Below, piece after piece: positions 43,201 to 50,029 of a DNA stretch of 64,000 bases; the stretch's first letter is position 1, and every line of letters starts with the position of its first letter. Source of the DNA: Bacteroidales bacterium (GTDB taxonomy: Bacteria > Bacteroidota > Bacteroidia > Bacteroidales > JAADGE01); contig JAIORQ010000098.1 of assembly GCA_021108035.1 (NCBI GenBank), forward strand, positions 62,001 through 126,000, read 5' to 3'. A program made the translations under genes and the position numbers. The notes beneath the pieces were generated by a model. That model did not search any database and had not been told where the DNA came from. It saw nothing but the letters and a program-made list of their open reading frames with translations.

Positions 43201-44246
43201 ATAGGGGGCTTGAATGTTCATTAGGGTTTCCGGATGAGATGTCAGGTGTTTTAGATAATATTAACAAGTATGAAGATTTTGACACTCTTTATATTGACAT
43301 ATATACCCTTCTTACATTATATAGTCTAAAAAGTAAGGATGAGATTATAAATGAATTTAAGCTAATAATTTCTCCTGAAACATATAAAATCATAGATAAT
43401 TTTATTTATTGGTTAAAATCTATTGGTAAAATTGATATATTTATATCAACGTTCTTTAAAACTCTTGAATACATTAATACAAGAAGAATTGAGTCTGTTG
43501 ATTACTTTAATAATCTTAAAAATTGGGTCAAAGACAATATTGAAGTTAAAACATCTTCTGAACTTTTAAAAGGACAGCAAAAAGAAGAAGACCTGTTAAT
43601 TATTGCCTTCGGAAAGTCAGTATACCAAACATTTATTTTAGCAAGAGAAGATAATGGGGTTGCTCTTATTGATGATTTTGTTTCTAGGAATTATTTAGGT
43701 TTAAAATTTAATGTTTTTGGTATTTGGACTCAATCGCTTTTGCTACATTTAAAGAATAATAACAAAGTCTCCGAAGAAAAATATCGAAAAGATACTGTCA
43801 TTTTAGCTAATTTGAATTATAAGTTTACATCAATTAATAAGGATTCTTTATTTGAAAGTATTCAACAATCAAAATATAGAGTTAATTATCCATTTAAAAG
43901 AGTTGCTCATATACTTGAAGGAGATATCAGCTCGCCTGGTTCTTTAATAATTGGAATTGGCTTTTTAGTTGATTTCATCAATAAATGTAATGACGATATT
44001 AATGACGAGCTGAAACATAGTGTAACGATGCATATAATAACAAGGCTATTTTTAGGAAGAACATTTAAAGATACATATGAACTAATATATTTTTTGCTCA
44101 TGGACCAAGCTGCTGAAAATTATGATGAAGCAAATTATATATTAAATATTTCATATGAATATATAAAATTTATAAAAATGGATGATGTCATTGATAAGCA
44201 TCCTTCGAAATATAGATTTTATAGATATCAGTATTTATTGCAATAA
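40266..44246 (+). CDS. Very large TPR protein with predicted Gre-C-like and PIN nuclease domains
   Basis: 1326 residues. The N-terminal about 230 form a helical, coiled-coil-like region (EKIKKFIEIFDEIAIN; IKSDIEEIKTSIETLKRK). TPR-type helical repeats run from about 240 to 800 (for example EAAEYFIEAYKLSPDNEKAI; EEAVEFYEKSIDLTQNNDFT). Residues about 820-910 (YYFIFDD ... WFKLLEGKKDGDKIQI ... VKITRITHKY) resemble the C-terminal FKBP-like domain of GreA/GreB. From about 1005 a PIN-like nuclease follows: TLYIDIYTLLTLY, then LIISPETYKIIDNF, then ALIDDFVSRNYLGLKFNVFG. PIN acidic residues would be D1010, E1035 and D1136. A role as an RNA-targeting defence protein is inferred from domain types and neighbours; no homologue is named with certainty. 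Confidence 0.75.
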   Translation: MIFESIMIFIGKQVVKYGINKVLDKVFEKKEEYTKHLSGIISKTVDEFEKIYPNVSEEEMFSFHQSEIIIQELLKYRIFGEKIDENRIKTELAKKSNIHETELEKIKKFIEIFDEIAINDEKLKGLEIESTYKQKIFDLFKLLTTIKSDIEEIKTSIETLKRKDGYKDIINQLLDSSFEKFSTVQQEKFDDSIDQKLKEQTQQIISALSGTSQIQAPSIDFEELNKHFETDIELIKEDIEKNNVNSALKRLLSLKDNSWDKANDNIKFKIISNIGVIYSKTDKLKEAAEYFIEAYKLSPDNEKAINNVTIALIYLNKYDYKIVQDIKKHAPEKAVSIDIRFNAKDKKIEDIVSELDEEFLNDLNVLLSIANHAHKIKDFDNAIKYTREAFNVDKNSITQKENLANSIFVKFEGYSQFLFSYTKNSKDKKLIVEAIKLYEECWEDYKIGDTKKYKIDIKAKLALLYSLLGKADNALQNIKSALEEKADDEYFQKFKALFLSQTDKYNEAIEIFSSITNFEKHPDVPMSLAYCYFFKKEDDKAAKVLKEYINIGQNNQFVKNARGLLIDILIQTKQYNEADQVADDCLSLDENDYDFLISKSRILHFLKDTKKPKEILDEVIKEADNIEDDRTLTYIAKALEEQNRVEEAVEFYEKSIDLTQNNDFTYKIAFLYTTINRKDKALEIYRDLRIKYGIIENITINEIALYQEMGELKSASEIAEKYLEVFPDDLNLKVSLIGINLNLEYHVKNRELLYEDIKYLSLDIKHFSIYIALLKEYEFNDKAALCLYEAWRHFRNVDYNDLYLSFYFQLSLNRKETIKTCNKVETNCVVYLLDDNEKEYYFIFDDKPEKELKQNEQNIHSKWFKLLEGKKDGDKIQIAESPVKEHVKITRITHKYIYALNEARNLSSSIYKGKSVFKQFNIDKFKELIESEANKGELRNIEETNFINSYKLKKLPIGFFSSYYDESSVKTWFNNVSSDRGLECSLGFPDEMSGVLDNINKYEDFDTLYIDIYTLLTLYSLKSKDEIINEFKLIISPETYKIIDNFIYWLKSIGKIDIFISTFFKTLEYINTRRIESVDYFNNLKNWVKDNIEVKTSSELLKGQQKEEDLLIIAFGKSVYQTFILAREDNGVALIDDFVSRNYLGLKFNVFGIWTQSLLLHLKNNNKVSEEKYRKDTVILANLNYKFTSINKDSLFESIQQSKYRVNYPFKRVAHILEGDISSPGSLIIGIGFLVDFINKCNDDINDELKHSVTMHIITRLFLGRTFKDTYELIYFLLMDQAAENYDEANYILNISYEYIKFIKMDDVIDKHPSKYRFYRYQYLLQ

Positions 44247-44270
44247 ATAACTAATATATTTAATTAACAC

Positions 44271-44300
44271 TTGCTGTTAATTAAAATAATCGTAACTTTG
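44271..44300 (+). promoter_or_regulatory. Promoter of the HigB/HigA operon
   Basis: TTG (44271-44273), 19 bases, TAACTTTG (44293-44300). It ends only two bases before the TTG start of the toxin, so the mRNA would be nearly leaderless. Confidence 0.6.
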
Positions 44301-44302
44301 CA

Positions 44303-44644
44303 TTGAATATCACATTTAAAAATAAAAAACTGAACAAATTGGCAAACGATATGAAAGTTTGTCGTAAAGAACTTGGTGCTAACGGTGCAAAAGTTTTTCA
44401 AAAACGACTGCAAGTACTCCTTTTTGCCGATACATTAGAAGATGTCCGAAACATGCCCGGGCGTTTCCATGAATTGAAACATGAACGTAAAGGACAATGG
44501 GCATGTGATTTGGAACAACCGTACCGTTTCATTTTTAAACCACACGAAAATCCGATACCCGAAAACGAACACGGGCAATACATTTGGATAGAAATCAAGG
44601 GTGTGGAAATACAAGAAATAGTTAACTACCACAAAGAAAAATAG
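44303..44644 (+). CDS. higB: HigB/RelE-family mRNA interferase toxin
   Basis: 113 residues from a TTG start (ITFKNKKLNKLANDMK). The family N-terminal strand is included, which supports TTG at 44303 although the promoter box lies two bases upstream. The core LEDVRNMPGRFHELKHERKGQWACDL and the closing strand YIWIEIKGVEIQEIVNYH match HigB-type RelE-superfamily toxins, which cleave mRNA in the ribosome. It is followed after two bases by its antitoxin. In-frame alternatives are TTG at 44339 and ATG at 44351, which would remove beta-strand 1. Confidence 0.9.
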   Translation: MNITFKNKKLNKLANDMKVCRKELGANGAKVFQKRLQVLLFADTLEDVRNMPGRFHELKHERKGQWACDLEQPYRFIFKPHENPIPENEHGQYIWIEIKGVEIQEIVNYHKEK

Positions 44645-44646
44645 TT

Positions 44647-45741
44647 ATGGCTCAAAAAAATCAATACTTACCGCCCATAGTCTTTCATCCCGGTGAAACA
44701 TTGGCAGAAAGATTAGATGAATTAGGCATGGGCCCAAAAGAGTTTGCTGTTCGAACGGGCAAGCCCGAAAAAACAATTACCGCAATATTAACCGGCAGAA
44801 GCTCAATAACACCTGAAATGGCAGTACAATTTGAAAAAGTACTGCAAATTCCGGCTAATTTCTGGACAAAAGCTCAACGTGCTTACGATGAATACAAAGC
44901 ACGAGAAAAAAGAGCAAAAGAAATAAAAGCTGCGGAAGAATGGTTAAAATATTTTCCGGTAAGAGCTATGATAAATAAAGGCTGGGTAAAAGAAGCAAAG
45001 ACCAAAGAAGAAAAAACAGAAGAATTGCTCGGTTTTTTTGCCTTTTCATCTCATAATGTTTGGGAAAACTATTATTACGAGCGTCAATTAAAAGTTGAGT
45101 TCAGAATATCTTTGGCTCACACAAAAGAACCGCATGCAATTTCAGCTTGGCTCCGGAGAGGAGATATACAAGCTTCAAAATTACAAACCAATCCGTTTGA
45201 TTCAAAAGCTTTCAAAGAATTGTTGCCTGAAATAAAAAACATAATGGTAACACATCCGGATAACTTTTTTGAAGAATTACAAAAAACTTGTCTCAAAGCA
45301 GGTGTAAAAGTTGTTTACACACCATGCTTACCCAAAGCCCCGATTAACGGTTCTACACGTTGGTTAAGTACGGGTAATCCGGTAATCCAATTATCCGACA
45401 GATGGAAGCGTAACGATATTTTTTGGTTTACCTTTTTTCATGAAGCCGGTCATATTTTATTACACGGCAAAAAAGATATTTTCCTTGAAGATATTGATTA
45501 TTCTGACAAAGACATGAAAAAAGAAAAAGAAGCAGATGACTTTGCCGTAAAATGGACATTTACCGAAGAACAAGAACAAGAAGTAACAGAACTGTTTGAA
45601 ATAACCGAAGATGATATTATTGAATTTGCCGAAAAATTCAACACACATCCGGCAATGATAATAGGGAGGCTTCAAAAAAAGAAAATAATACATTATTCAG
45701 TCGGCAGAGATTTCATTGTCCCGATTGAAATTATTGAATAG
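44647..45741 (+). CDS. higA: HigA-type antitoxin fused to an ImmA/IrrE metallopeptidase domain
   Basis: 364 residues. The N-terminal helix-turn-helix is HigA/VapI-like (VFHPGETLAERLDELGMG ... AVRTGKPEKTITAILTGRSS). The C-terminal half has WFTFFHEAGHILLHGK with the HExxH zinc motif (HEAGH) and a downstream EKEADDFAV providing the third ligand, typical of ImmA/IrrE (COG2856) proteases. Such long antitoxins neutralise HigB and repress the operon; protease activity may regulate the toxin's release (inference). Confidence 0.93.
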   Translation: MAQKNQYLPPIVFHPGETLAERLDELGMGPKEFAVRTGKPEKTITAILTGRSSITPEMAVQFEKVLQIPANFWTKAQRAYDEYKAREKRAKEIKAAEEWLKYFPVRAMINKGWVKEAKTKEEKTEELLGFFAFSSHNVWENYYYERQLKVEFRISLAHTKEPHAISAWLRRGDIQASKLQTNPFDSKAFKELLPEIKNIMVTHPDNFFEELQKTCLKAGVKVVYTPCLPKAPINGSTRWLSTGNPVIQLSDRWKRNDIFWFTFFHEAGHILLHGKKDIFLEDIDYSDKDMKKEKEADDFAVKWTFTEEQEQEVTELFEITEDDIIEFAEKFNTHPAMIIGRLQKKKIIHYSVGRDFIVPIEIIE

Positions 45742-45828
45742 ACTTCAAAAAAGTAATTGTTAATAAAAACTCAAAAAAAAGGTAACAAAAACAACTAAAC
45801 ATAATAAAAAAACAACAATATTTACACA

Positions 45829-45852
45829 AATATTCACTTTTAAGTGAATATT
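45829..45852. promoter_or_regulatory. Dyad upstream of the toxin-antitoxin-chaperone operon
   Basis: AATATTCACTT-TT-AAGTGAATATT is a near-perfect dyad of 11 bp per arm, 20 bases before the toxin ATG, consistent with an operator for the XRE antitoxin. Confidence 0.65.
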
Positions 45853-45872
45853 ATTTCTTTTTTTAAAATAAT

Positions 45873-46388
45873 ATGAATAACTTTGCGTTAGAAATATGGG
45901 ACGATGAAAGTGAAAAAGTAACATTTTACACTGTAAGAAACCATAATGCAAAAGAAAACGAAACAGATAAATTCATTGATAAATTTATTAATGATGATAA
46001 AAACAAAGAATCCCTTCAAGAAATTATCACCTTATTGCTTGAAGAAATCGGGGACAAATACGGAGCAAAACATTACTTTTTTAAACGACATGAAAAAAAT
46101 GTTACGGCATTACCGCCTTCAAATGTTAGATTAGAAGAAATTACGATTTATTTTTATGATAACCCTTTACGCTTATATTGCCTGCGTTTAAATGATGAAC
46201 TTGTAATATTGTTTAACGGAGATTTAAAAACTGCACAAACTGCACAAGACGGAAAAACAAGCATGACATTCTATGAAGCCAATTCTTATGCACATATAAT
46301 CGACGAAGCCCGTAATGATAAAACCATTACAATAAAGGGCAGGAATATTGTTTCATTTGACAATGAAGTATATAATATCGAATTATAA
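45873..46388 (+). CDS. Putative RelE/Gp49-like toxin of a toxin-antitoxin-chaperone operon
   Basis: 171 residues. It begins EIWDDESEKVTFYTV and contains LRLYCLRLNDELVILFNGDLKTA and SMTFYEANSYAHIIDEA. The strand-loop-strand with ILFNG..KTA followed by a helix resembles the core of HigB/Gp49-type RelE toxins. It is directly upstream of an XRE antitoxin and a SecB-like chaperone, giving the order toxin-antitoxin-chaperone. A TAACTTTG box overlaps the first codons, so either the ATG at 45873 is read from an upstream promoter or the box is a chance match. Toxin function is inferred. Confidence 0.7.
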   Translation: MNNFALEIWDDESEKVTFYTVRNHNAKENETDKFIDKFINDDKNKESLQEIITLLLEEIGDKYGAKHYFFKRHEKNVTALPPSNVRLEEITIYFYDNPLRLYCLRLNDELVILFNGDLKTAQTAQDGKTSMTFYEANSYAHIIDEARNDKTITIKGRNIVSFDNEVYNIEL

Positions 46389-46400
46389 CGAAACAAAACA

Positions 46401-46775
46401 ATGCGAAACGAACGAGCACGAAAAATTTTAGCCGAAACTCCGGCTGAAACAAAAAAATTTGTAAGCAAATATGCCGATATCCTTGTAAGAATACATGAAC
46501 TTATGAAAGAAAGGGGTTTGAAGCAAAAAGATATTGCTGAAAAGTTGGAAAAGCAACCCTCTGAAATCAGTAAATGGTTAAACGGGCATAACCTTACCTT
46601 AAAATCTATTGCTAAATTAGAAGTGGTTTTAGATACTGATATTTTAATCGTGTCAAAAACACGAAAAGGGATTAAAATATCTGTGAGTAAGGTAAACGTA
46701 GATGCAGATAAGGAATATAAAACCTATGATATTAAACCTAAATCGCGAGCTAATAAATTGCTAAATGTATCATGA
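46401..46775 (+). CDS. XRE-family antitoxin
   Basis: 124 residues with a central helix-turn-helix (LMKERGLKQKDIAEKLEKQPSEISKWLNGHNLTL), followed by a C-terminal extension (ISVSKVNVDADKEYKTYDIKPKSR) that may bind the toxin or be the chaperone-addiction tail. Its stop overlaps the start of the SecB-like gene (ATGA), coupling translation. In known TAC systems the antitoxin is unstable without the SecB-like chaperone. Confidence 0.85.
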   Translation: MRNERARKILAETPAETKKFVSKYADILVRIHELMKERGLKQKDIAEKLEKQPSEISKWLNGHNLTLKSIAKLEVVLDTDILIVSKTRKGIKISVSKVNVDADKEYKTYDIKPKSRANKLLNVS

Positions 46776-47257
46776 CAAAATCTAAATTAAATCCGGACTT
46801 ATTGCATTTGGCAGATGTGAAGATTGTAAAGGCTCAAATTGACAGCCCACTTGAACTTTATGAAAATTTTCCGTTAGCTTGGTCTTTGCACATAGATTTT
46901 GATGCCTCTTTTAATATGAAAGATAATCTGGTTAGAACAGTATTATTAGTTGAAGCTAAAACTGATTCCGGTAAAGAAGATGAAAAAATTGATGAAGCAG
47001 AAGGTATGTTTCAAATTGCATTTTTCTTTTTAGTTGAAAATTTAAAAGAGTTGACAAGCATTTCGGAAGAGAATGTGTTAATTGTTGATACTGGTTTGCT
47101 AAATGCTTTGGCTTCAATCAGTTATTCTACCGCAAGAGGCATACTCTTAACAAGATATAAAGGAACGGCATTTAATGACTTTATTTTGCCGATTATCAAA
47201 CCTAATGATTTATATAAAGATAAAAAAATGACACTTTCCATCCTAAAACCCGATTAA
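46772..47257 (+). CDS. SecB-like chaperone of a toxin-antitoxin-chaperone module
   Basis: 161 residues. The N-terminal DVKIVKAQIDSP and the C-terminal IDTGLLNAL-like block with SYSTARGILLTRYKGTAF and DFILPIIKP recall SecB, whose end reads ...ARGGFPPLLLPPVNF. It overlaps the antitoxin gene by four bases. SecB-like chaperones in TAC operons stabilise the antitoxin and are thought to sense export or phage stress. Assignment rests on the weak SecB pattern plus operon order, so moderate confidence. Confidence 0.65.
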   Translation: MTKSKLNPDLLHLADVKIVKAQIDSPLELYENFPLAWSLHIDFDASFNMKDNLVRTVLLVEAKTDSGKEDEKIDEAEGMFQIAFFFLVENLKELTSISEENVLIVDTGLLNALASISYSTARGILLTRYKGTAFNDFILPIIKPNDLYKDKKMTLSILKPD

Positions 47258-47297
47258 AACAATGCTCTGTTAAGCAAAACCTATTAAAATTAACATT

Positions 47298-48068
47298 ATG
47301 GAAGTGATTAAAAATTCAGTTCTGAATCATCCGATTATTTCAGAAAGATACTTTTTCCCTAGGTATGAGCCTTTTGAAAATCCTTATTTTGTTGAATGTA
47401 ACGGAGTAAAATTGGCTTGTTATTATCAGAATAATAATCCTGAGTCGAAAACAATTGTTTATTTTCACGGAAACGGTGAAGTAGTTGCTGATTATTTGGA
47501 CTTTTTTCCGCAACTTTTTGATAAAGCAGGATACAATATATTACTTTTTGAATTCCGCGGCTACGGAATGTCAACCGGCAAACCTTATCTGGTAGATATG
47601 CTGAATGATGTTGAATGTGTTATTAAGAAACTTAATATTTCGCAAACTAATATAATCCTTTACGGCAGATCAGTCGGAACAATATATGCTGTACATGCAG
47701 CTTCAGTTTTTCCGAATGCTTATGCATTGATTTTAGAAAGCGGTATTGCAGATACAGAGGAACGTATTATGTTAAGAATCAGCAATCCTTCTGAGATTGA
47801 TTCCACCCGGGAGGAATTAAAACAAGAATTTGAAAAATATTTTAATGTAAAAGAGAAGCTTTCAAAATTTAAAGGTAAAAGTCTTGTTTTACATACTGTT
47901 AACGATCAATTAGTTGATGTTACTCATGGTGAAAAGCTATATGAATATTTAAACCGGCCAAAAAGCATACATTTGTTCGAACGCGGAAATCACAATACCA
48001 TATTCACAGTAAATCAAGATAAGTACTTTAATATATTATTTGATTTTCTGTTACAGCGGACTTATTAA
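47298..48068 (+). CDS. Alpha/beta hydrolase
   Basis: 256 residues. YFHGNGEVVADYL supplies the oxyanion-hole HG; ILYGRSVGTIYA holds the nucleophile serine in GRSVG; LHTVNDQLVDVTH gives the acid D and FERGNHNTIF the histidine. The fold resembles the YqiA/BAAT-like or ABHD17-like monoalkyl serine hydrolases. Substrate not predictable. It is 40 bases after the chaperone gene, but nothing shows a functional link. Confidence 0.9.
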   Translation: MEVIKNSVLNHPIISERYFFPRYEPFENPYFVECNGVKLACYYQNNNPESKTIVYFHGNGEVVADYLDFFPQLFDKAGYNILLFEFRGYGMSTGKPYLVDMLNDVECVIKKLNISQTNIILYGRSVGTIYAVHAASVFPNAYALILESGIADTEERIMLRISNPSEIDSTREELKQEFEKYFNVKEKLSKFKGKSLVLHTVNDQLVDVTHGEKLYEYLNRPKSIHLFERGNHNTIFTVNQDKYFNILFDFLLQRTY

Positions 48069-48074
48069 ACAACA

Positions 48075-48209
48075 TTGAGTTCACTCCGAAAATGAAGTTT
48101 TCGGAAATTAGAGATAATTTGATAAAGCATAACAGCTTAATGTATAGCATTTTAATATTTAATAAAATTCGTGCATTCGTGGCTTTTATACTTTTCGGAG
48201 TGGACTCAA
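48075..48209. repeat. Dispersed palindromic element C, copy 2
   Basis: TTGAGTTCACTCCGAAAA (48075-48092) and TTTTCGGAGTGGACTCAA (48192-48209) are the same 18-bp ends as the copy at 16833, with one change on the left. The interior shares AGTTTTCG and ATTCGTGGC with it but is about 65 bases longer. It starts six bases after the hydrolase stop; the open frame crossing it is not a gene. Confidence 0.8.
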
Positions 48210-48264
48210 CATTGATATTCTCAATTATTAAACAAGCCTGTAACGCAGAAGTATATGAACTTAC

Positions 48265-48603
48265 TTACAAAAACTTTGAAGCTTTAATCGGTTTAGGAGC
48301 TTTTACAACCAAAATTCTTGCGTCTTTGTTGTTTTCATTACTTAACCAATGGACAATATCTGCCGGGCTTTCAATTATACTGTCTTTTTCGCATTGGATA
48401 TGCTCATCGCCAATATGTATTGTCGGCAATCCTTCTAATACATAAAAGAATACATCTACCGGAGTTTTGTGCGGTTTTAAGCTTTCGCCTTTTTTTAATT
48501 TAATATGTATTGCTTGTGCAGAATCTTTATCGTATAATTGTCTTACATCAACTTTGTGAGGTGTATCCTTAATTTCTTGATTTTTGTATGTTCTTATTTC
48601 CAT
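48265..48603 (-). CDS. Cupin-domain protein
   Basis: 112 residues, a single cupin barrel: KKGESLKPHKTPVDVFFYVLEGLPTI (motif 1, partial histidine set) then GDEHIQCEKDSIIESPADIVHWLSN (motif 2 with H). It probably binds a metal and serves a small-molecule or sensing role. It follows the DUF438 gene by 71 bases on the same strand, and cupins of this type are often found next to DUF438/hemerythrin proteins. Confidence 0.88.
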   Translation of the reverse strand: MEIRTYKNQEIKDTPHKVDVRQLYDKDSAQAIHIKLKKGESLKPHKTPVDVFFYVLEGLPTIHIGDEHIQCEKDSIIESPADIVHWLSNENNKDARILVVKAPKPIKASKFL

Positions 48604-48674
48604 GATTTTTTATTTATTTGGCTGTTGTTTTTTATCAGAAAATTATTATAGCATTTTATCATTAAATCATTTAT

Positions 48675-49874
48675 TTAGTTTGTCCAATCTAATAATCGTT
48701 TTTCACCTTTGATTTTTTGTATGTCTGATATTTCTTGTGAGACTTCCAGAGTTCCCGTGAATTCATTATTTTCGTCTCTTACGGCATAATATTGTATTAA
48801 AATAAGTTTGTCATTCATTGGAATCCAAAAACTTGCTTTATCTTTTTTATTATTTCTGAATGCCTCTACAATTTTGTTTACAACATCTATACTTCCGGGC
48901 GGATGACAATTCTGAATACTTCTTCCAATAATTGACTTTGTTCTTGGGAAGATTCTGTGCTTTGGTGTTGAAAAATATTGAACCTTATCATCTTTATCCA
49001 CAAATGTTATATCAACAGGCAGATGGTTAAAAATGAGTTCAATTTGTTTTAAGCTTAAATTACCGGTTTCTAATTTAATAATCCCTTTTATTTCTTTTTG
49101 TTTGATTTCCGGCTTTTTATATTCGATATCATCATTATTTAAAAAAGCAAATCCGATATCTTTGTTTTCAAAAAGCATTAAGTCAATTTCTTCTTGCTCA
49201 AAGCTTTCTTTTATAACAGGAAACAGAACTTTTTCTTCTCTGAAAATTATCGTTTTAATATTAAAGAAAACCTTTGCGGAATATTTATTAAATGCTTTGA
49301 GATCAAACTCTTTTTCCGAAAGTATTTGTAAACATCGCTTAATATTTGCACGAATATCATCATGATACGACCACATCAATTTTAAACAATCGCTGTTTTC
49401 CCATTTTCTTTCAAGATGAGGAAACAGTATATTTTCTTTTGATGTATAATGAGTATCAATCTTTAATAATTCCTGAAATTGATTGATCAACGGTTTAATG
49501 GTTTGATGATCTTGAGTTGCATTCAGTTTTTTAATATTAGGACTTATAGACTTTAAAACCTTGCCGGTTGCATTATTATCTTTTTTCAGATAATACAAAT
49601 AACCGGTTTTATTGAGTTTAAATGAAGGATAATTGTTAAATGTTTTATACAGGATATTGAACAATTTATTTGACGCTGTTTTAATCTTTTCAATATCAAT
49701 GTTTGCTTTAAATAAATTATCGAAAACAAGCAATACATCAGAAGGAATGTAGTTTTCAGTTATCAAATTAAATTTGTCAATTAGTTCTCTTCCGTCTTCA
49801 CCTTCAATAAGCCCCAACATATAATCTGTTAATGCTTGGCTTCGCTTTTCTGAATTATTTGTAAATTCCGACAT
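48675..49874 (-). CDS. DUF438, hemerythrin and PAS domain protein
   Basis: 399 residues with three parts: an N-terminal DUF438-like helical domain (about 10-75), a hemerythrin HHE domain (about 110-240; HYTSKENILFPHLE, MWSYHDDIRANIKRCL, EEKVLFPVIKES) and a C-terminal PAS-like domain (about 275-395; LPVDITFVDKDDKVQYFS, IIGRSIQNCHPPGS). Family members probably sense O2 or NO in low-oxygen bacteria. The first gene of a two-gene operon with the cupin. Confidence 0.92.
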   Translation of the reverse strand: MSEFTNNSEKRSQALTDYMLGLIEGEDGRELIDKFNLITENYIPSDVLLVFDNLFKANIDIEKIKTASNKLFNILYKTFNNYPSFKLNKTGYLYYLKKDNNATGKVLKSISPNIKKLNATQDHQTIKPLINQFQELLKIDTHYTSKENILFPHLERKWENSDCLKLMWSYHDDIRANIKRCLQILSEKEFDLKAFNKYSAKVFFNIKTIIFREEKVLFPVIKESFEQEEIDLMLFENKDIGFAFLNNDDIEYKKPEIKQKEIKGIIKLETGNLSLKQIELIFNHLPVDITFVDKDDKVQYFSTPKHRIFPRTKSIIGRSIQNCHPPGSIDVVNKIVEAFRNNKKDKASFWIPMNDKLILIQYYAVRDENNEFTGTLEVSQEISDIQKIKGEKRLLDWTN

Positions 49875-50029
49875 TTTTTAAATTTTTCTTCAAGCAAGTT
49901 TAAGGATTTTATTTATAAAAGCAAAACATCTCGCCATAAACTGACAAGATGTTTTTCATGTTTATTGAAAACAGTAATAACCGGATTGCTTTTGCAAAAC
50001 CAAACACATAGATTGCTCGTGCAATAATC

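Noticed and set aside
48092-48445. A 117-residue open frame on the plus strand.
   Set aside because: It begins in the left arm of the dispersed palindrome, crosses it and runs antisense through the cupin gene; its composition is not protein-like.
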